The notes: a model not told the origin generated them from the sequence alone. Shown: positions 1 to 8,579, numbered from the stretch's first letter. The stretch is 16,609 nt of DNA from UBA7396 sp964527685 (GCA_964527685.1 CAZGOC010000011.1:1-16609), one strand, 5' to 3'. Program-made: numbers and translations.

Positions 1-34
1 AGTATTTTTCTATATCTTGTTTAATTATTTTCAT
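1..34 (-). CDS. 5' end of a leftward gene, cut by window edge
   Basis: An ATG at 34-32 on the minus strand opens a frame MKIIKQDIEKY that runs off the window edge without a stop. Only eleven codons are visible, so no family can be assigned. It would be divergent from the methyltransferase gene at 207. The support is only the open frame, the lysine/isoleucine-rich start typical of genes here, and the gene-sized gap between it and the next gene. Confidence 0.35.
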   Translation of the reverse strand, partial: MKIIKQDIEKY

Positions 35-206
35 TGTTTTTTATATTATTTTTAACTTTTTATATTATATAAAAAATAGTGTTTTTTTCAAGATAGAAAT
101 TACATAAAAAAGAAAATATTGATTAATTTGCAAATAAAGACTTTTTTTATAAAATTTAAAAGCCAAAATCTATATTTGGCATATTATTTTATAATATGCT
201 TTTTCT
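35..206. promoter_or_regulatory. Divergent intergenic region upstream of the methyltransferase
   Basis: No gene is seen in these 172 bases. A possible rightward promoter is TTGCAA at 128-133 with TATAAA at 148-153, but the 14-base spacer is short. A weak inverted repeat GCCAAA/TTTGGC spans 162-180. It is followed by the perfect hairpin at 179-199 described separately. Confidence 0.35.
179..199 (+). promoter_or_regulatory. Perfect inverted repeat just upstream of the methyltransferase start
   Basis: GCATATTAT (179-187) and ATAATATGC (191-199) form a 9-bp perfect stem with a 3-base loop, followed by TTTTT at 200-204 and the ATG at 207. The form is that of a small intrinsic terminator or an operator for a dimeric regulator. 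No rightward gene lies upstream for it to terminate, so attenuation or autoregulation of the restriction-modification operon is plausible. This is inference. Confidence 0.4.
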
Positions 207-1346
207 ATGTTTAAAGACAAAAAAATAAATTTATTTGAGGCTTTTGCTGGTATATGAAGTCAACATCAAGCATTATTAAATTTATGATTTAATGTTAATA
301 TTGTATGAGTAAGTGAGTGGTATATTGATGCTATAATAGCTTATTGATTAAAATATTTAAAACTCAGTCCTAAAAAAATAGATAAAAATGAAGTTATTTC
401 ATATCTAAATAATTTTTCACTTAGTTTAAATAGCAAAACAAATGCTAAAAATTTATGATGATTATCTGATGAAAAATTATCTATTTTATATCAAGTTATA
501 AACAAATATTGAAATCTAGATATAAGACTATCAAAATGAAATGATTTTATTTGAAAAAATATAGATTTATTTACATATTCTTTCCCTTGTCAAGATATTT
601 CACAACAATGAAAACAAAAATGATTTTCTAAATGAATAAAGTCAAGGTCATGATTATTATGGGAAATTGAGAGAATACTAAAGGAAATAAAAAAAATAGA
701 CAAAAAATCTTTACCAAAAGTTTTGATGATGGAAAACGTTAAAGCTATTTTAAATCAAAATTTCAAAACAGATCTAGATTTATGGATTAAAGAATTAAAT
801 AAATTGTGATATAAATCTACAAGTGCATTTATTGTAAATGCAAAAAATTTATGAGAGGTACAAAATAGAGAAAGAGTTTTTTTATTATCTTTTTTAGATG
901 AAAAAAATATAAAAAATTTTAAAATAAAATCAAAAAATAAGGATAAATATATAAAAGATATTTTTAATACAGACTATTATCATGAAAGTTTTAAAATAGA
1001 TAAAAAAATTAAAATTATTGAAAAAGAACACCATATATGAATTAAAAAGGCATTTTTAGAGTGATATTCTAATTTTAATGCAGAAAATTATGTGTATTAT
1101 TTAGACTGAAAATCACCAACAATTACAGCTTCTTGAGCTCATTCAAGGATAAAAATTTTTGATCAAAATAAAAATATAGTTTACCTAAATGCTTTTGAAC
1201 ATTTAAAGCTTCAATGATTTAATGATAAAAATTTTTATAATCAATTAGTTAAAATATGATTAACTGAAAATAAAATAAAATTTTTAGCTTGAAATTCTAT
1301 AAATATAAAAGTTTTAGAAGAGATTTTTAATTTTTATCTATCATAA
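207..1346 (+). CDS. DNA (cytosine-5-)-methyltransferase of a type II R-M system
   Basis: The 379-residue protein, read with TGA as Gly, transfers a methyl group from S-adenosylmethionine to cytosine C5 in a specific DNA site. The ordered C5-methylase motifs are visible: motif I FEAFAGIGS (residues 10-18, SAM binding), motif IV FPCQ with the catalytic Cys128, motif VI ENV (176-178), motif VIII QNRERVF (219-225), a degenerate motif IX ending LQGF, and motif X GNSI (362-365). The target-recognition segment between VIII and IX is unlike any I recognise, so the recognition site is unknown. Length is normal for the family. The stop is two bases before the endonuclease ATG, so the two genes form one transcription unit. 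In this pair the methylase protects host DNA from the partner nuclease. No Shine-Dalgarno sequence precedes the ATG. Confidence 0.93.
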
Positions 1347-1348
1347 TT

Positions 1349-2407
1349 ATGTATATATTAAATATTCCTTTTACATCAAGACCTAAAGCCAAAATATTAA
1401 CTAAATGAATTGCAAAATATATAATAAATAATGAGTGATTTATTGTTGATGAGTATGTAGAGCTTTTAGAGTGAAGTCAATTTCAATGAAAAGAAAAATA
1501 TTGACTAAAATTTGATAAAAATGTTATTGATTTTAGAAAAAATTTTATGGATAATTTTATGAAAACTGAAGATTTATCACATAAAAAATTAGATATTATA
1601 AATAAATATTTTTTAAATAATCTAACTACTATTTTAAATCATGATAAATTCACAACTTGAAGTAATCCATCTTGAAGTGATTATGATATTAGAAAAACTT
1701 CATATATAATTTATTGATGAGAGTATAATCAGTTTTTATTTATTAATTTTTTTAAAAATTTAAGAATTAAAAATAAAGAAAATTTTAGATCAAAAAAATT
1801 ACAAAATATAGAATTAAATAAATATCTTGAATTATTCCCAAAAATAAAAGATGATTTTATAAAATTTAATGAAGTATTATTTAAAGCATTAAATTCTGAT
1901 AATGAAACTGAAACTGAAAAAATAGATAATAGTGAAGATATAAAACGAATTATTGATTTTATATTATCTACTAATTATAAATTAGAGTTAAAAAATGAAG
2001 ATGAAAAAAATAATCAAAGAATATTAAAACTTAGAAGAATATTTAAAAATAGATTAAATTTAGTAAAACCATCTGATCATTTATTTTGAAAATTACCAGC
2101 TGACATGTGTGAGTGAGCTCATATTTTTCCTGTTTCAGAAATTAAAAAATTACCAATTGAAAAATGGGAAATGATTGCAGATGAAAACAATTGATTAAGT
2201 TTACCTATTCAAATTCATAAATTATATGATTCATATAAAATACATTTTAATGAAAATTGAGAAATTATTTTTACAAATATAGAATATAAAAAACATTTAC
2301 TTGAAATCTTTAAAGAAAATTACTTAAATTCAAAAATTCCTAATCATTTATTAAATAAAGAAAGAAAAAATTATATAAATATGTATAATAAATTATTAAA
2401 TAAATAG
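1349..2407 (+). CDS. HNH restriction endonuclease, partner of the methyltransferase
   Basis: The 352-residue protein has a C-terminal HNH_2-like nuclease domain: CEGAHIFPVS with Cys254 and His258, then NGLSL with Asn281, and IHKLYD with His290. This gives the H-N-H trio on a beta-beta-alpha-metal fold, followed by the usual strand KIHFNENGEI. The N-terminal ~240 residues match no family I can name and presumably hold the DNA-recognition part. Position directly after the cytosine methylase, with a two-base gap, makes a type II restriction enzyme the natural reading; a solitary HNH nuclease is the alternative. It contains the only in-frame CGA codon noticed in the window (1946-1948, residue 200). 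It ends in TAG, five bases from the 3' end of the convergent PmbA-like gene, with no terminator between. Confidence 0.8.
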
Positions 2408-2412
2408 AGTTT

Positions 2413-3687
2413 TTATATTATTTTTAAATTACTAAAACTAACACTTGGCACTTTAAAATTTCAGTATTTTTCTACATCATCTCAAAGTGATTTTATGCTT
2501 GAAAAAAGTGTTATAATATCACTTGATAAAGAGATATTTTTTATATAATCAACTTTTTCTCACTTTTCATTTAATAAATATCATTCTCAAAGTAGTGAGA
2601 ATTTTCAAGTCATTTCATCTACTGTATGAAATGCCATCAAATTTGTAAACAAAACCTTACTTCAAACTAAATAATCTTTGTCAATATTTCAAACAAGTTC
2701 AATATTTGAAATAGTTGAGTTTCATAAGTTATTTAGTGAAGTTTTTAGTGCATTTTTATAATCATAAAACTTTGCTTTTAATACTCAATTTTTAAAAAGT
2801 ATAGTTTTATTTTGAGTAATTCATTCTCAATCAAAAAGTATATTTCAAGTATATCAAGCTAGGTTTGGGTCATTTATTAAAGTAAAATTATTTCAAAATA
2901 TTTTATCTCAAATCTCATTTTTAGCAAATAAAGAAAGTCAAAGCCTTATTTTTTCTGCAGATAAATTTGATAAAACTATTGATAAAAAATCAACTACTAC
3001 ATCTTTATCTAAACTAACATCATATATTCAAGGAGTTAGTGTTGTTTTTGAGTCTGTTATTTTAAAAATTAATTCTTTTTGTAATTTTATTATATCAGTT
3101 TCTAAAATAACTGGTTTTTCTTTTAAAGATTTGTATATATAGTTATTGTCTTTGATCTCTTTATTTTCTCAAACTATATCTAAGTAGATATAACTTGAAT
3201 TATCTATTTGAGTTTTTACACTTCAAGCAGAGTTTATATAAGTATGTTCTACTTTTGAAAATCAAATAGAAGCTCATTCTACTGAAATTCAAGCATCAAA
3301 TTTATAATTTATAAATTTATTTAATTCATTCTCTAAATCTAAAAATGTAATATTGTTTAATAAATCATTTGAAAAATCCTTTACCACACTATCTTTTACA
3401 TCAGGCAAAACTATATCTTTATCGTATTCTCAAAGTTCAATTTTTTTTAAAATATTCAAAAAAGCATCTTCTATTTTTTCTAAAGAAAATCAGTCAAGAG
3501 AAAAAACTCATTTTTTAAAATCTTTTATTAAAGTAATTTTTACTCAAATATCATCTTGACTATCAAAACTTAATTCATTATGCAATGGTGAATATTCAAC
3601 TGTTTTTGAATTAGTTTGTGAAATATTTATAAATCAAGTTACTTTATATTTTTCAAACAAAGCATTAATTTTTTTTGTATCTATCAT
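2413..3687 (-). CDS. pmbA: PmbA/TldD family protein (PmbA-like)
   Basis: The 424-residue product matches the PmbA/TldD family, in which TldD-PmbA (TldE) complexes act as cytosolic metalloproteases that process peptides and modified precursors. Family landmarks are the central YINSAGSVKTQ (Asn152 region), DPNLAGYTGNILFDGEG with the following exchange of a short ENGVLK-like strand (here KNGVLKAKFYDY), and the C-terminal MTGKFSLLGEGYLL (from residue 359). The HExxxH zinc motif of TldD is absent, so this is the PmbA/TldE type, which is not catalytic alone. No tldD partner lies within the window. It is transcribed leftward, upstream of nothing on its strand until the convergent endonuclease. AT-rich TATAAT-like sequence lies immediately upstream of the ATG at 3691-3696, so the leader would be very short. 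Confidence 0.85.
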
Positions 3688-3742
3688 TTTATTATAATTT
3701 TTATAGTTTTTATCAGTGTATTAATTTTATATTTTTTTTACT

Positions 3743-3782
3743 ATTAATCAAATAAAAAATTGATGATTAATCATCAATTTTT
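3743..3782. repeat. 40-bp direct repeat, copy 1
   Basis: This 40-bp sequence starting ATTAATCAAATAAAAAATTG is identical, base for base, to 5340-5379. The two copies flank the pilin gene, 1597 bp apart. Each includes the palindrome used as a terminator. The match stops abruptly at both ends. Confidence 0.9.
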
Positions 3783-3786
3783 TATT
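3751..3786 (-). terminator. Palindromic terminator downstream of the pilin gene
   Basis: An 18-base perfect palindrome TTGATGATTAATCATCAA (3760-3777) is extended by six A-T pairs and more on each side to 36 bases. Read leftward it ends in a T run, as an intrinsic terminator does. It is 90 bases beyond the pilin stop codon. Being symmetric, it could work in both directions. Confidence 0.65.
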
Positions 3787-3837
3787 AAAAAGTTTTTTAG
3801 TCTTTTTTACTTAAAAATTTTTCACTCACTTCGCGAG

Positions 3838-3869
3838 AAATAGTTAAATAGTTAAATAGTCAAATAGTC
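3838..3869. repeat. Four tandem 8-bp units after the pilin stop codon
   Basis: AAATAGTT occurs twice and AAATAGTC twice, head to tail, starting five bases beyond the TAA of the pilin gene (3877-3875) in its reading direction. It sits just where DGR variable regions carry their downstream initiation and hairpin elements. Slippage is a simpler explanation for its origin. Confidence 0.75.
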
Positions 3870-3874
3870 ATCTC

Positions 3875-4012
3875 TTAGAACTTGCGTATACAACGAACAT
3901 AGAGGCTATTGCTCTTAGCGTTGAGGAGCTGGTCACCATCGCTGAAACGCTGAGACCATGCGCTGGTGTTATAGTTCTCGGTAGAAGACCAATAGTAGTT
4001 GGTATCAAAACC
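3875..4012 (-). other. GC-rich C-terminal coding segment, candidate DGR variable region
   Basis: These bases encode residues 418-462 of the pilin-like protein. Positions 3881-4000 contain 57 G/C of 120, while 4021-4080 contain 13 of 60. The encoded YYWSSTENYNTSAW ... GDQLLNAKSNSLYVRC follows the pattern of FISUMP/CLec-type ends targeted by diversity-generating retroelements. In such ends, AAY-rich template codons are changed at adenines. No template repeat or reverse transcriptase was found in the window, so the assignment rests on pattern only. Confidence 0.5.
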
Positions 4013-5263
4013 TCAAATATTAGTTCTATTTATATATAATAAATTTAATTCATCTTTGGCTGGTAAAAACCAATCATCATATCATCAATAAACCATATCA
4101 TAACAGTATTTAGCTGCTAAGTGTGGTTGAGTTCATGTAGTAGTACTATCAGCATCTTTAGTTGTTGCTAAAGCAGTAGTATTTCATAATCAATCTGTTG
4201 TTGATGTTATTGATGTAGTAGTCCAGTTACCATTTCAATAATTCCATACTTTAGTTAAAGTATCTGTTCATCAAGTACAAGTTGGAGTGGAAGAATCAGT
4301 ACATCATCCTGGAGTTGTCATATATTTTTGTCAATTTAATTCTCAAGCATATATTCATCAAGCACAAGGTTGTCAGATACTTTTTCAATTACAATTTTCT
4401 ATTTGAGATTGATTATTAGATGTAGTTCAACTACTTTCTTGATTTTCTACTATCTCATCAACTAAATCACTTCAACTTCAAGTTATACTTCAGCTATTAG
4501 TATTGTTTGAAAAATATATTTTATATTCAGTATTATCACTTGATAAATCAACTCAAGTAAGACTTCCAGTTTTTAGTAGTGGTTTGTTTGTTGCACCACT
4601 TAAAAATATTCATACTTTATCTCATATAGTATAAAAATATCTATTGGTATAATCTATACTAGATGCATAAGTTTGGGGGATTAATGATAATAGTGTTTTA
4701 TTATCTTCTTCTAGATATGTTCATAATTGATATTTTGTATTATTTCAATTTGTTGAGTACTGGTAGTTAGTATTATCTTTTGGGTCTTTTGATTCTTTGT
4801 TTAGTAGTATATTTTGAGATACTGTTTGTCATACTATTCATTGATTTATATATATAGTTGTTCAACTACTTATTGTTATATATTCATCTGGTGTAGGATA
4901 TTTTCAGTTTTTCACTTCAACTAAACTTAATCATTTCTCTATACTTTTTAGTGTTGCTACTCTATTAGCATCTCTTGAGCTTTTGTTATAGTTTCCAAAT
5001 GACACAAATGCTATTGTTGCTAGTATTGCTAAAATAGTGATTACTATTATTAGTTCAACAAGAGTAAATCATTTGCCTTTAAGACCGGTCTTAACTTGGT
5101 TTTTAGTAGAATTTTGAAATATACTTTTTACAGTTTTTCAACTAAAGACCGGTCTTGGTGAGATTACCCCCTTAATCCCACTTATCAGGGGGAAATGAGA
5201 GTTTTGTTCTCCCCTGACAAAGGGAGTTAGAGGAATTGTATTATTTTTATTTATTTTTTTCAT
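3875..5263 (-). CDS. Type IV pilin-like protein with C-terminal Lcl/FISUMP domain; possible DGR target
   Basis: The 462-residue protein has a class III signal: KG followed by FTLVELIIVITILAIL (cleavage after Gly65, Phe66 at +1, Glu70 at +5) and one hydrophobic helix, as in type IV pilins and pseudopilins. A Ser/Thr/Asn/Gly-rich middle follows, then cysteine pairs (ENCN, QPCAGG, GGCTDS, PTCTGG). The C-terminal domain resembles DUF1566/Lcl or FISUMP, with WFLPAKDELNLLY (from W398), YYWSSTENY (W425) and VRCIRKF at the end. It is probably exported and surface-exposed as a pilus or adhesin subunit. The ~45 C-terminal codons are much richer in GC than the rest and use GGT, CGT, CGC, ACC and CTC. 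The 65-residue leader is far longer than normal and holds repeat elements; no other ATG, GTG or TTG lies between position 5263 and the cleavage site. It is transcribed alone, with a putative promoter at 5294-5322. Confidence 0.9.
5081..5156. repeat. Two copies of the 12-bp palindrome AAGACCGGTCTT in the pilin leader
   Basis: The perfect palindrome AAGACCGGTCTT is found at 5081-5092 and again at 5145-5156. Copy 1 extends to TTAAGACCGGTCTTAA. Both copies are within the pilin leader, so they encode residues around Arg37-Phe40 and Lys58-Leu61. Such GC-containing palindromes stand out in this AT-rich DNA and may be ends of a small inserted element of 76 bp. Confidence 0.7.
5166..5227. repeat. GC-rich palindromic element in the pilin leader
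   Basis: This 62-bp stretch begins ACCCCCTTAATCCCACTTAT and ends AAAGGGAGT. It has internal stems such as CTCCC (5209-5213) with GGGAG (5222-5226). It resembles the 49-bp element at 11383-11431: both share the block with CCCCCTTTAATCCC or its near match, followed by an inner stem ending in AGGGGGAA. It lies in frame and encodes about residues 13-33 of the pilin. Confidence 0.7.
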
Positions 5264-5339
5264 AATTAATTAAATTATTATTAAAGTATTTATATTATAA
5301 TGAAAAAAAAAAAAAAAGAAAAGTTTATTTTTAAATTTG
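5264..5339 (-). promoter_or_regulatory. Pilin promoter with a 15-A homopolymer in the spacer
   Basis: On the minus strand TATAAT (5299-5294) is a perfect -10 box, with transcription expected to start about 24 bases before the ATG. A run of 15 T on that strand (5317-5303) fills the spacer, and the -35 position falls at about 5322-5317 with a poor match. Length changes of the homopolymer would alter promoter spacing. Confidence 0.5.
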
Positions 5340-5379
5340 ATTAATCAAATAAAAAATTGATGATTAATCATCAATTTTT
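5340..5379. repeat. 40-bp direct repeat, copy 2
   Basis: This sequence is identical to 3743-3782. It overlaps the last codons and stop of the AI-2E transporter gene (stop at 5366-5364). The pilin gene and its promoter lie between the copies. Confidence 0.9.
5352..5379 (-). terminator. Palindromic terminator overlapping the AI-2E gene stop
   Basis: The same TTGATGATTAATCATCAA palindrome as at 3760-3777 lies here with A and T flanks. The leftward strand continues in TTTTTT, giving an intrinsic terminator for the RNase R - AI-2E transcription unit. The stop codon TAA of the AI-2E gene is inside the hairpin. Confidence 0.7.
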
Positions 5380-6578
5380 CTTGAAAGTCTTATATCTTTT
5401 TTTAAACTATTTTTTGTATCTTGTTCAAGTAATTCAATACTTTTAAATTTATCTTTTGATTTTGAGATAATTAAATCAGTATCTTTTAGTATTTCAAGTA
5501 ATAAATAAAAACTGCTAATTCATATAACAAGTCATGCAAATCACATAAAATGTTCTGAAAGAATTAAAATCAAAAAAGTTAAACTAAGTGGTAATTTTGT
5601 GTATGATGCTACTATTTTAGGATTTAAATAATAAGCCTCTACTGCATGTACAAAAGTAATTAAAGAAACAACTGCAAAAATAATTGAAATATCTTGGTAT
5701 GTAGTATATCAAATTATAAGAATTGGAATTGATGATATAAAGGTTCCTAAAACTGGGATAAATCAACAAATAAAAACTATTATAGCAATTGTGTATAAAA
5801 AAGGGAAAGTTTGTCAAAAAATAAATCAAACAATAAGTAATCATACTGTTGTTAAAACTCAGTTAACAAGTGCTATCATACTTTGAGCTTTAAACACAAG
5901 TCAAAATGTTTTTGTTATTTTTTGAAAAATATTTTTATATTCATCATACAAAAATCAAAAATTTGAATTTTTAATTTGCTTTAAATACTTTTGTAATTCA
6001 TCTCTATCAACAATAAATATATAACTTAAAATAAGTGAAATAAGTATTTTTACAAATATAGTTCAAAAAGTTTTTATTTTATCTAATACTTGAAGAGCTA
6101 TATCCATATTTTGTTTTGAAAATATTTCATTTATAGATCATCCTATCTCAGAGTTTATATTTTTAATTTCTTCAAGTTTTGAAATAATCATTGAAATAGG
6201 TTCTTTAAGTGCAGGAACTAGTTTTGGTAATTCTTTTAACTCATGAGTAAGTTTTGGTAGTAAATCAAATAATGCAAAAAAAATTGTTCAAACAAAAAAC
6301 AAATATAAAAATATAATTATTGCATATAATGATATAAATTTTTTAAAAAATTTTATTTGATTTTTATTTCTTAGTATTTTAGCTATAAAATCATCAAATT
6401 TGCCTTTCAAAAAACTTCAAAAATTGAAAAATAAATATGAAAATAAAAATGTCAAAAATAATACTAGTGTAAAATCTTTTAGTAAAAAAATTACAAGTAT
6501 TAACAATATATAGGCAAATATTTTTTGTAGTAAAACTTTATTTAAAAGTAACTTATATATTTTTTTAAATGTATTCAT
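5364..6578 (-). CDS. AI-2E family transporter (membrane exporter)
   Basis: The 404-residue protein is a multi-span membrane protein of the AI-2E family (PF01594). Members include TqsA/YdiK and Na+/H+ or K+/H+ antiporters, so the substrate here cannot be told from sequence. It shows two N-terminal membrane segments (about residues 18-60), another near 85-105, a long soluble stretch, and a C-terminal cluster of helices. That cluster has the family signature PVLGTFISSIP (from P275), EAYYLNPKI (L318-I322) and the closing segment LSLTFLILILSEHFMGFAG. Length is normal for the family. It starts 24 bases after the RNase R stop codon on the same strand, so the two genes are probably cotranscribed. The last codons RKIDD and the stop are encoded by the terminator palindrome. 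Confidence 0.9.
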
Positions 6579-6602
6579 AATTTTTGTTTAAAATATTAAA
6601 AA

Positions 6603-8579
6603 TTATATATTTTTTACCTCAAAGTCAAAATATAATTTTCTGCTTTCTAAATCCACTTTATACAATTTTACTCTAACACTATCTCCTAATACAAAAAAAT
6701 TATCTTCTCAAACTTTTAGTGTCAATTTATCTTTATTAAAAATAGATTTTTTTGTTTTCAATTTTTTTTGTAAATTAATTAAATCTACAAAACCTTCTGA
6801 TAAATCATCAAGTTTTACATAAAATCAAGTTTCTAAAACTCAAGAAATAACTCAGTTAAATTCATTTCAAATTTTATTTTTATAATATTTACAAGTAAAT
6901 AAATCTTTAACTTGATACTCTACTTTTTGAGAATTTTTTTCTGTATTTGACACTTGTTTTGCAACTTGTTTTAAAATAGAGTTATAATGATTTATTTTTA
7001 ATTTATTTATATTTTTATCTAAAACATCTTTTATAATTCTATGAATTTGTAAATCACTATATCTTCTAATTGGTGAGGTAAAATGACTATAAAAATTTAA
7101 ATTTAATCAAAAATGACCCATATTTTCATCACTATAAATAGCTTTTTTTAAAGAAAGTAATATAAGTTTTTGTAAAGTATTTTCATTTTTATTTCCTTTA
7201 ATTTCATTAAGTAGGTTTGAAATATTTTTGGGAGTAATATTTTTATTTGGTAGAGAAAATCAAAATATTTGAAGTGATTTTTTTAGATTTTCAATATCTT
7301 CACTATCAGGATTTTGATGAATTCTGTATAAAAATGGATATTTAGAAAACATTTCTCAAATACTAAAATTAGCTAAAATCATAAATTCTTCAATAATTTT
7401 AGAACTATTAAATCTTTTAATTTTTTCAATTTTTATAGGATTATTTAAAGTATCTAAAATAATTTTTGATTCTTCAAAATCAAAATTTATTATTCAAAGC
7501 TCTTCTTTATTTTTTGAAATAATTTGTTGTAGTTTTAAAGCATTTTTTAAGCTAGATAAAAGGGATTCATCTAATTTTTGTCAAAATTTTAATAAATCTC
7601 ACACTTTTATAATTCAATCTAAAATTAAATCTACTTCTTCATAAGTTAAACGAAATTTTGACAAAATAATACTTTCATAAACTTTTCTATCTAAAATATT
7701 TCATTTTTCATCAATCAATATCTCACAAGTTAGAGTTAATTTCTTAGTATTTGGATTTAAACTACACAAATCATTTGAAAGTTTTTCAGGTAACATAGGT
7801 ATAACTCTATCAACTAGATAAGTTGAATTTCATCTTTTTAAAGCTTCTTTATCTAAAAAACTTCCTTCTTTTACATAATTTGCTACATCTGCAATTGACA
7901 CAAAAATTTTAAATTTATTTTTTTCTATTTGTTCTACACAAATAGCATCATCTAAATCTTTTGCATCACTTCAATCAATTGTAAAAACAAGTTTTTTTGT
8001 TAAATCAACCCTTTTTTCTTCCTGAGTAAATACTAAATTAGTAGTTTCATCTAAAACTATTTTTGGAAAAAATTCTTTTAATCCTCATTCAATTAAAATA
8101 GACTTTATATCATTTCAAGGTTTGTTTTCTTCTCAAAGTATAGAAACAATACTTCATTCTGGATTTTTATTTTTCCAAGAATTTATTTTTACTCAAACTA
8201 AATAATTATTTTTTAAATCATTTTTAAATAAAGCTAAATTTTTTGGTGAGATAAAAATATCTGTTTTTATAGTTGGATTATTTACAACAACAAAAGCAAA
8301 ATCTTTTACAAATTCTATTTTTCAAATAAAAGTTTGATTTGTTCTTTTTATTATTTTTGTAATTAAAGCTTCTTGTTTTTTATTATAAACTACAATTTCT
8401 GCTTCTACTTCATCTCAAGAAATGGCTCAGTTTTGATTTTTTTTATGTACAAAATATCATTTTTCACTTCATTCCACATCTACAAATCAATAATCAGCAT
8501 TTTTTGACATAGAAAAAACTCATTTAATCTTTGGATTTTTTGATTTTTTTGATTCAGCATAGGTTTTATTTTTTCTCAC
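6603..8579 (-). CDS. rnr: Ribonuclease R (RNB family 3'-5' exoribonuclease)
   Basis: The 658-residue product is a processive 3'-5' exoribonuclease that degrades structured RNA. The RNB active-site block TIDGSDAKDLDDAI carries the metal-binding aspartates (D202, D205, D208, D210, D211), with Gly203 encoded by TGA. It is followed by SIADVANYVKEGS and by VIPMLPEKLSNDLCSLNP. Cold-shock-like OB folds come first (GVFS...ADYGFVDVEG, about residues 20-45), and the C terminus is an S1 domain ending LGDSVRVKLYKVDLESRKLYFDF. The start is uncertain: GTG at 8579 keeps the first OB strand whole, while ATG at 8510 would delete 23 residues including KGVFS. An in-frame TAG lies not far upstream of the GTG. 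The AI-2E gene follows 24 bases downstream. Confidence 0.93.

Larger units (their letters stand above)
3688..3874. other. Intergenic stretch downstream of the pilin gene
   Basis: No gene is seen. The stretch contains the palindromic terminator and 40-bp repeat copy near 3743-3786, an AAAAATTTTT palindrome near 3813-3822, TCGCGA at 3832-3837, and an 8-bp tandem repeat at 3838-3869 immediately after the pilin stop codon. Its left end must hold the promoter of the pmbA-like gene. Confidence 0.6.

Noticed and set aside
3353..3559. 68-codon standard-code ORF on the + strand
   Set aside because: It is antisense to the PmbA-like gene, whose long code-25 frame matches a known family.
5081..5156. Insertion sequence ends at the AAGACCGGTCTT palindromes
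   Set aside because: The 52 bases between them hold no transposase or longer inverted repeat, so only short repeats can be claimed.
3743..5379. CRISPR array based on the identical 40-bp repeats
   Set aside because: There are only two copies 1.6 kb apart with a gene between and no regular spacers.
5617..5844. 75-codon standard-code ORF on the minus strand
   Set aside because: It is a shifted frame inside the AI-2E transporter gene; its Tyr/Asn/Phe-rich sequence looks like AT-rich noise.
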